A stretch of 64,000 bases of DNA from Oscheius tipulae. Its lineage: Eukaryota > Nematoda > Chromadorea > Rhabditida > Rhabditidae. The translations under genes were made by a program, and so were the position numbers. Below are positions 23,093 to 33,361 of the stretch, one piece after another. The DNA lies in the NCBI GenBank assembly GCA_037178975.1, contig JASJZH010000003.1, positions 372,001 to 436,000 of the forward strand, given 5' to 3'. The notes under the pieces are model-generated. The model was not told where the DNA came from. It worked only from the letters and a program-made list of their open reading frames with translations, and did no database searches. Each line of letters starts with the position of its first letter. Position 1 is the stretch's first letter.

Positions 23093-24468
23093 ATGTCCGA
23101 TCCGTCAGGACGGTTAAATCCAGTGGAGAACGGCAGTGACCAGCAGCACCTTCTAAATCCAGCCGAGCAGGACAAACAGATCAACAAGAACAACGTCTGT
23201 CGCGACTTTCTGAAGCATGTCTGCAGACGAGGCAAACGATGCAAGTTTCTCCATCCGGATGAGCTCGAACAGACAGAGGAACCCTTCAATTTCTGCATTG
23301 ACTTTCAGGTTTGCATTTAGCTCTCCCTTGTCTTTTTGCCACAATTTTTCTAAAAAAGCATGCGGTAACTGGCGAACGAAATCCCGGTGCTGTTCTTAGA
23401 TATTTTTGAAGATTTTCACCCAAAATTGAGCGTCTAGGTCGCATTTTCCACCAACAATTTCAGTATTTTTTTTTTTTACAAATTCTTAGCGCATGCCTGC
23501 TAGAAACGCCACAAATAACAGCCATTTCCCACCTAAAAACAAACAATTTCCCATTCCAGAACCGCGGCTGTGTGCGCCAGAACTGCCGATTCATCCATGC
23601 AGCCGAGGAACTCGTCTCCGAGTACATGACTACTCGCGAGGTGACGCTACCCCTCGCGCGATGCATCGTCGCCGTCTCCACCGGGAACACAATCGCCGGA
23701 ATTCCGCTCTGTGGTGAGTTCCAGGACGGAATCTGTACCCGGACGGGCTGTCGCTACTGGCACATCAATGCCGACGAGGAGAGGACTCGTAGAGCAACAC
23801 AGCCTGTCGCTCGCGTGTCCGACCACACAGTAAACGGCTACGGGGTCGGTGTGAAGCGTCCGATCGATCTGCTAGAGAATTCGCCTTACGCAAAGATGAG
23901 CAGGTTGAATGATTATGGGATGACGGTAAGCTGTTTTTGATTCGTAGACTTTTGTGGTTAGAAAATGGTCTACGTGTTTGCTCCTTAGGTGTAGAATCCG
24001 TTTAGTCAAAAATAACTGTTGGTCCTTCAAAAATTACGTTACAGAAGCCAATAGACCGGGCCGAAACCATTTTCAGCGCTCAGGATGCGCAACAGAAATC
24101 AGCCATTTCGGGGTGCAAAGTTATAGATCACGAAAAGTTGTACAACTTTGCAGAACGTGCTCTATTTCCAGGCTCACCCCAGCCACGTGATGGATCTCGA
24201 GCGAAGCAACGCGGAGCTCCGTAAAGAGGTCGACATGTTGCGATTCCAGCTGAGGAATGAGCGCGAACGCTACCAGGACCTGTATTCCCTCTTCCGACAG
24301 CTGGTTGGCTTCGGCACGGTTCGTCTTCAGGCGCCACAGCCTCCCCATCCTGGACAGCTACCCCAGACAGCAGGAGCAACACCTTCAGAAAGTTTCCCTC
24401 CAGTCGGCGGCTACAAGCCCCCACCCCCTGCTCCCGAATGGCAAGGCCAAACTCCTTCGAAATGGTAG
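23093..24468 (+). CDS. CCCH zinc-finger protein, ZC3H10-like (copy 2)
   Basis: Three exons (23093-23308, 23560-23925, 24172-24468) give 292 residues. It is a clear paralogue of copy 1: CRDFLKHVCRRGKRCKFLH, then NRGCVRQNCRFIH, the shared EVTLPLAR and GNTIAGIPLC, and CTRTGCRYWH in the third finger. The first intron lies at the same place in both genes (after CIDYQ or CIDFQ). Copy 2 has an extra intron before the coiled coil (VMDLERSNAELRKEVDMLR ... ERYQDLYSLF). The N-terminus is shorter and not Gln/Gly-rich, and the linker is less Gly/Arg-rich. Both copies keep all zinc-binding residues, so both are probably functional RNA-binding proteins. The shared intron position supports tandem duplication. 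Confidence 0.85.
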
Positions 24469-25563
24469 CTTTTCTTTGTCTTTTTTCCCTGCTTCAAATC
24501 GTCTAATAACCCACCCCTTAATTTTTCCAAGTGAAATTCCTCTTCCTCGATGCGGGTATTATTCTCATATTCTACCAAGTTTGTATATCCATTTACCTCG
24601 TTATTCCCGTTATGAAAACATAAACTTTGTTGTTTTAAAGTCATTGTGTGGTTTAAGGGCCTATTAGAATACTGTTGTGCTTTTTTTTAACACAAATTTA
24701 TTGATGAAGAATGGCCTAAAGCGTACGGAATAGCCAAAGTTTCCTTGGTGTTGCTTCGAGATCGCGTAGCGTGTAGATGCCTTATCGAAGTGACTATAAA
24801 AATGCTTCGAAGTAAGAATATTGTTCTCTTTATGTCTTCATGTCTTCAAAGAAAATTCAATGATTTTTGGTAGCGAATACCAACTAATTTTGATGAAAAT
24901 TCTGGTTCCACAACTTGGGTGATTGTTGACGGAGGTTTTCCGCGAAGGAGCTGTAGAAAATAGTCCATTTTTGGAGCAGTACATGGTTCAAGTCAAAAGC
25001 ACTTTCTTCTCCGTTTCTGTCACAAAAATGCCCCTCTAAAATGGGGTATTTTCCCCTGTAATCTATACTGTTTCGCTGGTTTTCTGTCCTAATTTGGTCT
25101 CTCATTTTACCAAGAATCAGCCAAGAGATCTGGCCAATAACCTGTCTTTTTCATGAAGGAAGATATATCTTCTTATCCTTTGTTGTGCAAAAAGTCACGC
25201 CCAGGGCAGTAAAAATGGCGACATTTGGCAAGGAAGACCCCTGTTCAACTATGTATTTGTTATATCCACGTTTTTTTTTTATCACCCTCACTGATTTAGA
25301 GCCTAATTTCACCCAAAATCCTGCTCCAAACGTTGTTTTCCTCACCTCCCAATGTTTACTCTGTTTCCCGGCTGGCAACAGCTGAGAAACAGCCGCCGTA
25401 ATTGACTTTCTAACCACGTGGAATGGGTCTCCTATTCGCAAAAATGGTGATTTCCTTGTGATGAATCGATTTCCCTTTGTGCTAGCCGTCCATGTCTCTC
25501 TGTTTCCTCGTTTTAGGTCATCATTCCTGGTGAATTTCCTTAAAAAAATCAAAATTTCAGTCG
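24469..25563. other. Intergenic, no gene seen
   Basis: AT-rich. A minus-strand open frame of 173 codons (25672-25151) overlaps the first exon of the next gene antisense and looks like a shadow with no splice logic. AAATTTCAG at 25552-25560 is the likely trans-splice acceptor for the ANGEL gene. Confidence 0.4.
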
Positions 25564-28500
25564 ATGCCCAAACGTCAGTCGCCGCCCGTGGCTGGCGCAA
25601 TGCCGTCGAAGGCAGCTCGCGGAGGAGGAAGAACCTTTCCGACCAGCGTGAGGCAGCTCCTGACCCCGCCAAGGTTCGTTTTGCGTCATTTTTTTTGTCA
25701 ATTTATGGTGTGCATAGGCTATTTTCTATAAAAGTACTATTTTGTCCCCCATCTTAATATTTTTTGCCGTTAAAATGACTAAAAACTTGAGTTAGAACAT
25801 GCTGACTTGTTTTTCCACAGAAAATGATAAAAATTTCAGTACTCGAGGACAAAAAGGCGCCTTCCGAGGCCGACTAACACCGCAGTCACACCATCACCAT
25901 CCCACACTCGAAACTCTGGCTATGCCAAACATGTCCATAGATCCATTCGATGACCTTTGTGAGTTTTTTGCTTATTCTCTGCAGGTCTCGACTGAAAAAT
26001 TGTTTTTTTTGGCATGTTTAATTTATTTCTGACCTGAATTCTTGCGGTGGTCTTCAGTTTCAATTTCCTAGTGTTCCATGCCTAACTCTCTATTTCTGAA
26101 CCCCAAAAAACATGTTATTGGTATGGGCTGAAACCTCCCGGAATAATACGGGTCTTTGTGATAAGAAATCTCGCACCAACAAAAACTCTTTTGCTTCGCC
26201 AGCCTCCGAAATCACGTACACTTTTGTTTGCTTTCTTCTTTGGGGGTTCGAACAATTCGTTTCCTTCCCATTGTTGGATTTTCAATTATGGAAATTCATA
26301 TGTTTTCGTCACAATAGAAAACATTTTATTCCATCGTTTCCAGTCAGCGCCTACCACGCTCCGAAGAGAGAACAGGTGGTCGTGAACATAGACGATTCGG
26401 TGGGCGAGGAAGAGGACAAGGACAGGTAGGTATTTTGGGACCTTCTTCTCTTTATTTTAAACTCATATCCTGTAGATAAAACGAATCGAAACGTCCTTGC
26501 CCTTTTTCCAAAGTGTTTCGGATAGTCAGAAAGCACACATTTTCCGCATTTTAAGCTTCTGAAGTCTTGTAAACTTTTTACTTTCCAAAATCCTTCGCTC
26601 AAATTCAAAAATAAGTAAAACTAGTTAACAGGTACACGACAGAGTCGATTCAAGAGACTGATCACTATGCTGTAAATTTTTTTTCACTGAAAATCACTTG
26701 TCGTTGATCCAAAAGCATTTATTTTCCAGCTGTCTCGTGATGACAGAGACAGCTACTGAAAGTCTCCAAGACTGCAGCAGAACCGATATGTCCGACCTCG
26801 TCCTCATCGATTCGTCTTTTGCCTCCACGATTCGACTGAAAGACGAGGAGATTGAGATCAGTGACGATGAGGAAGCGGAAGATCAAGATGTTATTTGCCT
26901 CGACGATGACGGTATTATACAGTCATTTTACTTTTATAGTTGCCTACTTTTTAGATGTGATAGCCTGCTCGGCCGCCACCTCTTCAGCCACGACTACAGT
27001 ATTGGAAAAGGAGGAGATTTTTGCCATTGGCAAGGCAGGTAACTTCTGATTTTTTGCGAAAAAAATTGACAAAAAAAGTATATAGGAGCAGAATTGAACA
27101 AGTCGAGCCTCTACTTTGTGAATGAGGACCACAGCAGTGCCGGCGTCCCGAATCATGTGATGGATATGGAAGAAGTTAAGACGGCAGCCATGGAGGACAG
27201 TCTCGTGAAGGGCACCTGTCAGCAGTTCAGAAAGATTATTCGATCCTGGGAGGTGGTTAGGGTGGGTTTATGTGGCTCGTTTAATACAAATATGGAAAAA
27301 CAATCGACTGCAAAAGGCGCAGCTCATCGAGACGCATCTTTTCCATTTTAAAAAGTTAGCTTGCACACTCTTGGGCAAAGTTGTGTTCCTATAAAGGGAC
27401 ACTGGTATTGCGAGTAGACGGGTAGATGGCCAGCGCATTTTTAAATCGGGTTCCGCCACGAACTTTCCTGAACACTTATTTACTCACGGTTTCTCTGTAA
27501 GTGTGCTCAATCGATCGGGACAAATTCTACCCTAGAATAGTCTACTTTTATAGAAAAATACCGAAAAAGGAAGTGAAACGACGAAATACTGCTTTTTCCT
27601 CGTACGATCATTTTCTCCACTTTTCTTGGTATATTTTCTGGACAAAGTAAACTATTCCAGGGTGGATTCTGGCTCGATTAAAACCCGGAAGAATAGTGAA
27701 TATCACTGGAAAATGCAAAATAGGGACTTGTAGAGAAGTTTGTGACGGGACCCAGTTGTTACAAAAAACGTGGTAATACTACGGCAGGCACCACCTTCAT
27801 TCAAACTTTTAGTGCAAACTTGCCCAATTACTGCGAATAGTGCTTATTGGTGTTTCCTACACATTTCTGAAGCTTCTAACTATGTTTGCCGTACTCGCCG
27901 TATAAAATAGCCCCCAAGAAAATGAACCGAGCCGAAAAATAGCGAAAATATGCGACTTATATCGGCAATTCTCTCATACACATATTTCTGCTATGTTTCT
28001 TAAGCAGTTCTCTTTCCAAGGAGTTTTTCACGCTGAGTTTGAAAAACATGGTTAGATACAGAAATAATGGGTATAAGCTACCATTTGAAGTCGGAAAATT
28101 CGCGCCAAAAATTTGAACGAAAGGCGATGCCTGCCAGAGTATTACCAAAAATGTTAGTGCCCTTTTAAGGCTTTTGCATGTTTAGAGCAGTGGTAAAGTG
28201 CTCGCTTTGGAGAAAATAGGTCGATGGGTGCGATATTGACTTGTCCAGTCTGTAATAAGAAAGCTTACTTATAACTGATAATTTTTTCCTTCGGTTTCAG
28301 CCCCTGCGACACCATCCCTCCATCGCGAGGACGGTCATTCGCGTCTGCAGCTACAACATTCTCTGTCAGGACACCATAGGGAGGACGAGGTATCTCTACA
28401 GACATCTAATGTAAGCTATTTTTATACCCCTTCCATCTTTAAAGAGACACTGACATTACGGGTGCACTGAAACGCGTTTTCAAATCGGGTTCCCACGAAA

Positions 28501-31243
28501 GTTCATATTCTACATGTTTTGATCCTTTACACACATTTTTATGACTTATAATTATGTTTAATCGGCTCAGCGCCAAAATTTACGTTAGAAACGTCTACTT
28601 CGACGTCTAAAACGGCGAAAATAAGAAAGAAAATAAGAAAAAGGAGGGAAGAACAGCATTCCTTCAATTTTCTTAATTATTCTCGCCATTTTTGACGTCG
28701 AAGTAGACGTTTCTAGGGCAGTTTTTGGCGCTCGATTAGAGTCGATTAAACACATTTAGAAGTCATGAAAATAGAAAATAGAAGTCATAAAATGCGATAG
28801 TTTGATTTTCAGGGAAGTTCGTGGCGGGACTCAGTTTGAAACCCGTCCTGCCGTGCACCATGCACCCGTAATGTCGGTGTCCCTTTAAACGATTCCTTAA
28901 TTTTCTGATAGTTTTTGCTCAAAGATCTCCCTATCAATTTAAGAAAAAATTTAACTCGCACTTTTTCAGAAATTCAATGAACGAGGGCCCACTGTTCTGG
29001 GACAATCGCTGGCCACTACTCAAGCAGAACCTGGAGCACATTAGCGCGGATCTTTTCGCCCTTCAGGAGGTCCAAGACACCCATTTTGCGACCTACATCA
29101 ATCCTTTGATGGCGCAGTGTATGTATACTGATTTTGGCGCCAAAAATGAAGCGTAATTTAGCGGTTCTCGTCGGCTTTTACTTCTTTCTGAATTTAATCC
29201 AACCAGACATACCAAATTACGCTCCATTAGAAGCAAATGGGTCTCGCAACGAACTGTAACACACCCATTTTCAGTAGACTACGGCTCGATGTACACCCCG
29301 AAGTCGTTCGACTACAAGGACGGCTGCGCACTGTTCTACCGACGTGAAAAATTCGACTACGTCTACAGCCGAAAAGTAGAATATTTTTGTGGAGTCGGAA
29401 CCGCCTTGGACAAGCCCCAAATTGGACAGATTCTAAGGCTGCGTTGTCGACTGACGAGGAAGGAGATTGTGGTAGCAAACACGCATATTCTGTTCAACAT
29501 GAGCCGCGGAGACATCAAGCTCGGACAGCTGGCCATTCTTTTCGCCAATATCACAGCTGTAAGTGTTTTTTCAACAAAACATCGGACAGGGTTTTCGAAA
29601 ATATGACAGGTTCATTCTGTCTCTCAATACAATGACGGGACGGATATGCCCACTATTTGATATTAGTTTGCTCATAATAAAGAAGTCACTACTACCGTTT
29701 GTTTTAGTAGCGGGATTCATTTATTACCTGAAAATTGAAGAAAGAGGGTTCAGGCACGAAAACAAGCGGGTTACAGTAGTGATCTCTCAACGAAACAGTA
29801 ATGCTGTGACTTTTGCCTGGAGTATTCCAAAGAATGACGAAAAAGAATCAGAAGCATTGCAAATATAAATATTACTAACTGGAGTTTATCACCTTGTAAC
29901 AAACCATCTTTTTTCCAGGAAATGGCCGAGCACGGAGACGCTCCCCTAATCCTGATGGGTGACTTCAATATGGAACGACTGTCTCATCTCTACTATTTTA
30001 TCACGAAGGGCAGCGTCTTCCTCAAAGGACTGCCGCGAAACTCTCTTGCCTGGCAGAAAGAAAAGACGAAAGTTGCTGTCGTGGACGCGGAAATGGTTCT
30101 CCCCCCATGTGCCAATATCGGTCGGGACTGCAAATTTCAGCCTAAGAGGAGCTTTTTTGATAAAGGTACCTAATTTTTCAACTTTTGAGCAAAAAAAAAG
30201 TTCAATTTTTAGTGCTACCCTCGACCGTGGCGAAGGACACGATGAGTCATAGCCTGAATCTCTGGTCCGCCATGGCCCCCATAGTTGGGGCGACCAAGAT
30301 GAACGAGATCTCGACCTACCACAAGGATTTTGGCAACCCGGATTTCATTTTCTATTCGGTCAAGTCGAAGGAGACTGTCAAGAACAAGGTACACTTTCCA
30401 GAGCTGCCGAAAGTAGAGAGAAGAAGCTGACAGAGAGTATGTCAAATTGACAGAAAAATAATGCCAGGAAAAAAAGTTGACTGACAGAAAGACCCGGCAT
30501 TTTAAAATTCAATGACCCATGATTCTATCAGGATCATGGGTCACTGAATAGAACTTGTCAATATGACAGGCAGGTTTAAATGGACAGTTATGCTGCGCGT
30601 GGACGGCGGAACGTGTTTTCAAATCTGGTCCCGTCACGAACATTCCCCTCTATAAACTTGATTTGCATTTTGCAGTGCTTTACTCTTATTTTCTCAGTTT
30701 CTAAGTGTAATCAATTGTTTCAAGGTCAAACATTACTCAAGGATAGTCTACTTTGCCTGAAAACTTTTCGAGAAACTTGAAGAAAACATCCGTACAGTTA
30801 GCGTATCGTCGATTCTTTTTACTTATGTCGATAATTTTTTGGTCTAATAATAAGCGACCCTGAAAACACTCAAAAACCGATAAAATGAGTGTACGGCAGA
30901 GGAAAATATAAATCAATCGTATTCAGGGAAGTTCGTGGCGGGACCCGATCATGGATGGGCAATTAGTACTCCTTATACTGACTAATCGCATGCGTTTGCA
31001 ATTACCTGGTGCGATTAGTAGACCAAAAATTTTTAAATTACAATCTACAGTATGAGCTATTAGTCCGATTTTTTTCAGCAACAAACCATTTCCGAGACGC
31101 CGTACCTCCGTCTTCATCGTCGCGTCACCCTCCCGACATTGGAGCAGTGTGCGGAGACTCTCGGCCCGTGGCCGAACGCCTTCGTTCCCAGTGACCACAT
31201 CCCTCTAATCGTCGAATTTCAGCTCCGTGGAGACGGCGACTAG
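25564..31243 (+). CDS. ANGEL-like CCR4-family phosphatase/exonuclease
   Basis: Twelve exons (25564-25673, 25840-25958, 26344-26425, 26730-26911, 26955-27038, 27086-27261, 28301-28410, 28970-29118, 29275-29558, 29919-30165, 30213-30388, 31079-31243) give 627 residues. The first 250 are low-complexity and acidic (DEEIEISDDEEAEDQD). The rest is an endonuclease/exonuclease/phosphatase (EEP) domain with CSYNILCQD, LQEVQDTHF, KDGCALFYR, VANTHILFN, GDIKLGQL, LMGDFNME and a terminal PSDHIPLIVEF, giving the catalytic Asn, Glu, Asp and His. NMSRGDIKLGQLA is the hallmark of the ANGEL branch (nocturnin and CCR4 differ); vertebrate ANGEL2 is a 2',3'-cyclic phosphatase, while others are deadenylase-like. 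Introns are longer than elsewhere. Three introns hold copies of the fold-back repeat: intron 6 (27262-28300), intron 7 (28411-28969) and intron 11 (30389-31078). No break in the reading frame. Confidence 0.88.
27391..27795. mobile_element. Fold-back MITE, copy A (degenerate)
   Basis: In ANGEL intron 6. The left end is ATAAAGGGACACTGGTATTG, continuing to an ATCGGGTTCCGCCACGAAC core. The right half has GTGACGGGACCCAGTTG but its terminal repeat is badly decayed. The end position is approximate. Confidence 0.6.
28183..28255 (+). repeat. tRNA-like sequence
   Basis: In ANGEL intron 6. AGCAGTGGTAAAGTGCTCGC resembles a pol III A-box and TGCGATATTGACTTGTC occupies the B-box position but is degraded. 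Similar in arrangement to the copies at 4132 and 14112. Confidence 0.35.
28438..28889. mobile_element. Fold-back MITE, copy B (most complete)
   Basis: In ANGEL intron 7. Left end TTTAAAGAGACACTGACATT; right end ATGTCGGTGTCCCTTTAAA, its inverted counterpart. The halves are mirrored throughout: ACGTCTACTTCGACGTC on the left and GACGTCGAAGTAGACGT on the right, and CCCACGAAAGTTC faced by GAAGTTCGTGGCGGG. It is about 452 bp with no coding capacity. Each end includes TTAA, a possible target-site duplication. Confidence 0.85.
30574..30965. mobile_element. Fold-back MITE, copy C
   Basis: In ANGEL intron 11. Carries TTTAAATGGACAGTTATG and GGCGGAACGTGTTTTCAAATC at the left and GGGAAGTTCGTGGCGGGAC at the right. 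The outermost right end is lost or decayed. Confidence 0.7.
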
Positions 31244-31740
31244 TTCCTCTAACTTCCTATTTTCGTCAAAATACGGGTCCTGTCCCCCCTCCCTTTTCGT
31301 CACCATGTAAATATTAGCATCCTGGTACAAATGTCTCTTCTTTCGGTCGACCTCGGTCTATTTCTACCGTCTCTGTCGGCCTGTCTCCCTCTCCCTCATT
31401 TCGGTACTTCTTATACTGACTGTGATCGCAATTTTTGTCCCACAATATACCAGTGCCTTCCATAAACTTTTCTACCTGGATGACAAAAGTTTGATACTCG
31501 AAGTGGAGAGTTTGGCCATAAAAAGTAGAGATAAGAGCGCCTCGCCATAGTTATTCCTCAAGATATGGGTCGACACTCGAAAAAAAGACTTTTTGAAGAA
31601 AAGTCAGATATGGCCTTCCAGGCGACGATTTCGACATCTGTTGCTTGGGCGTGAAAGAGTTGAACTTCTCAGTCTCTGTCCCTCCGTCTCTCTCTATCCA
31701 CAACCCAGCAACTGGATGCTCTTGACATTCTTAGACTGTT
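31244..31740. other. 3' flank of ANGEL, no gene seen
   Basis: Begins with the ANGEL 3' UTR. A weak TCTCTGTC tract lies at about 31670-31700. No open frame of interest except antisense shadows. Confidence 0.4.
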
Positions 31741-32065
31741 TCATGTACCCAATAAGCCACTTGACAGTCGCCACACCACACTTTCTCCTCCGCACAACCA
31801 CGGCTGCTCGCTCTTGTCCTTGTGAACCCATCTGAAATCAACATCGGCTGGGACCTTCTAGATGAAGACCATTAGCGACGGAAATACAGATGACCCTACC
31901 GAAGCATACTGGTCAAGATCAGCTGTATAGTTCCAGGCGGAAGATTTGTTTTGACGTAGTTTTTGGCAATCTTTCGGATTAGCTCGGTCCATTGGATGAC
32001 ACTGTTTCTGTCGGTCTGAGCCTGGGACAAGACACAGTGGAGAGGACGAGAAGAAGCTTGAACAT
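31741..32065 (-). CDS. Putative small secreted protein (uncertain)
   Basis: The ATG at 32065 begins MFKLLLVLSTVS, a plausible signal peptide. The best protein-like frame after it (AQTDRNSVIQWTELIRKIAK ... LILTSMLR) is offset, and only a 14 nt 'intron' (GTGTCTTGTCCCAG) would join them, too small to be spliced. A normal intron (GTAGGG ... GATTTCAG) then leads to RWVHKDKSEQPWLCGGESV and a stop at 31741-31743. Either an upstream exon is missed or the gene has a frameshift and is decaying. No family recognised. Confidence 0.35.
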
Positions 32066-32369
32066 GATTGACTGATTACTTTGACTGTCTCTCTGCTTTT
32101 ATACTATCCATTTTTGGAAAAAAGAAGGCTCATTGCTGTGAAAGATAGTCATGGAGCTCGTTGGTAACACGTGTTGGACAGAGTTTTGCAACTGAAAAGA
32201 CTATCTGGTCACAGTTAGACGATGAGAGACAATGACAGTGTCAGTGACAGCCAATCTCACATATCCTTCCTCCGTTTCCATAGTTTGCCACCTATATCCC
32301 TTGTTTGAGCAGTCTCTGCCACGCTGACCTGACTTGTCAATTGGTCAATAATCTATCATATTCATACAA

Positions 32370-32590
32370 ATGAGGTTCCTCCAAGTGGTCTTCTTCCTTT
32401 TCCTGCTATTCGAACTGACCAGCTCTCTTCCACTGGAAATGGTCAGGTCCCTCGGTGATCTGATGTCCTGTCAGAGAGTTCCTGAAGCAAGTCAGGAAGT
32501 TCCCACCGGTTTGTTTTTGATCCTTCTCGAAAAATGTAGTTTTTTTTAGAGACAAGAGCTCATCGTCATAAGAGAGATCAAGAGTATTGA
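32370..32590 (+). CDS. Short secreted peptide precursor
   Basis: Two exons (32370-32508, 32550-32590) over a 41 nt intron give 59 residues. The N-terminus is a strong signal peptide (MRFLQVVFFLFLLFELTSS), followed by LPLEMVRSLGDLMSCQRV and, after the splice, ETRAHRHKRDQEY. The only cysteine is single, and a KR dibasic pair lies near the C-terminus, consistent with a neuropeptide-like or other processed secreted peptide. AATAAA lies 17 nt after the stop (32608-32613). It is too short to place in a family. Confidence 0.5.
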
Positions 32591-33361
32591 AAAAATTTAG
32601 CTCTTGAAATAAAAGCGGTTCTGACGTTACGTAAATATGTATACGTTTGTATAGTAAAAGAATGTTTCAATAGCTTTATAACTATTCGGAAAACTTGAAC
32701 ATCTATTCATTTGATTTCGACGATTGCAATGGAACAGCTTCCAAAGCTACTGATGATGCTACGAAAAGAAAAAAAAGGTGAGAGATAGAGGGATCACGGG
32801 AGATGGTTACAGAAAGGAAGAGGCTGACAGTATGATACACACAGAGCACTCTCCAATTCTCTCATTTCCATTTTCGATTCGGAGCCAAACCGTTACATGA
32901 GAAACCACCGGTCAGGACCAAACGCTGCTCCTTCAACTCACCACGACACACCATTCATGAGACATGGTCACATGAATCATCAACACACCACGCGTCTGAT
33001 GACTGACGCAGGCGGAGCTGCTGTAAGTCTTTGATCTGTTTCCGAGATAATCAGACGAGTGAACATTGCGATAGTTGTTTCCAGGTAAAACATTAATTGC
33101 CCACATTACTACCACTGAGCCTCCTGCTGAAGAAAAAGATTCCAAAGTCCCTCAACTCATGAAAGACTCAGAGTGATCAAACTAAAAAGAGGACAAGTCA
33201 GTACATATGCGGTACGGGAAACGGGTCGCTACAAGGTCGTTGAAAGCGGTGCAATGGCCTTATTGTCTTGAAAGCTCTTCCAGAAGCATACATTTTTATG
33301 ATGACCTTGAATGTGTTTGAAACAGTAATATAAACAAAGGTTATTCAAAAAAGTTAAGTCA
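32591..33361. other. Spacer with possible further secreted-peptide exons
   Basis: A short frame starts at ATG 32729 (MEQLPKLLMMLRKEKK), ending at a GTGAG donor, and near 32875-33000 a frame reads KPPVRTKRCSFNSPRHTIH with a KR pair. I cannot join them confidently. The rest is AT-rich spacer. Confidence 0.3.

Noticed and set aside
25151-25672. Minus-strand open frame of 173 codons
   Set aside because: It overlaps the first ANGEL exon antisense, has no splice sites and looks random in composition.
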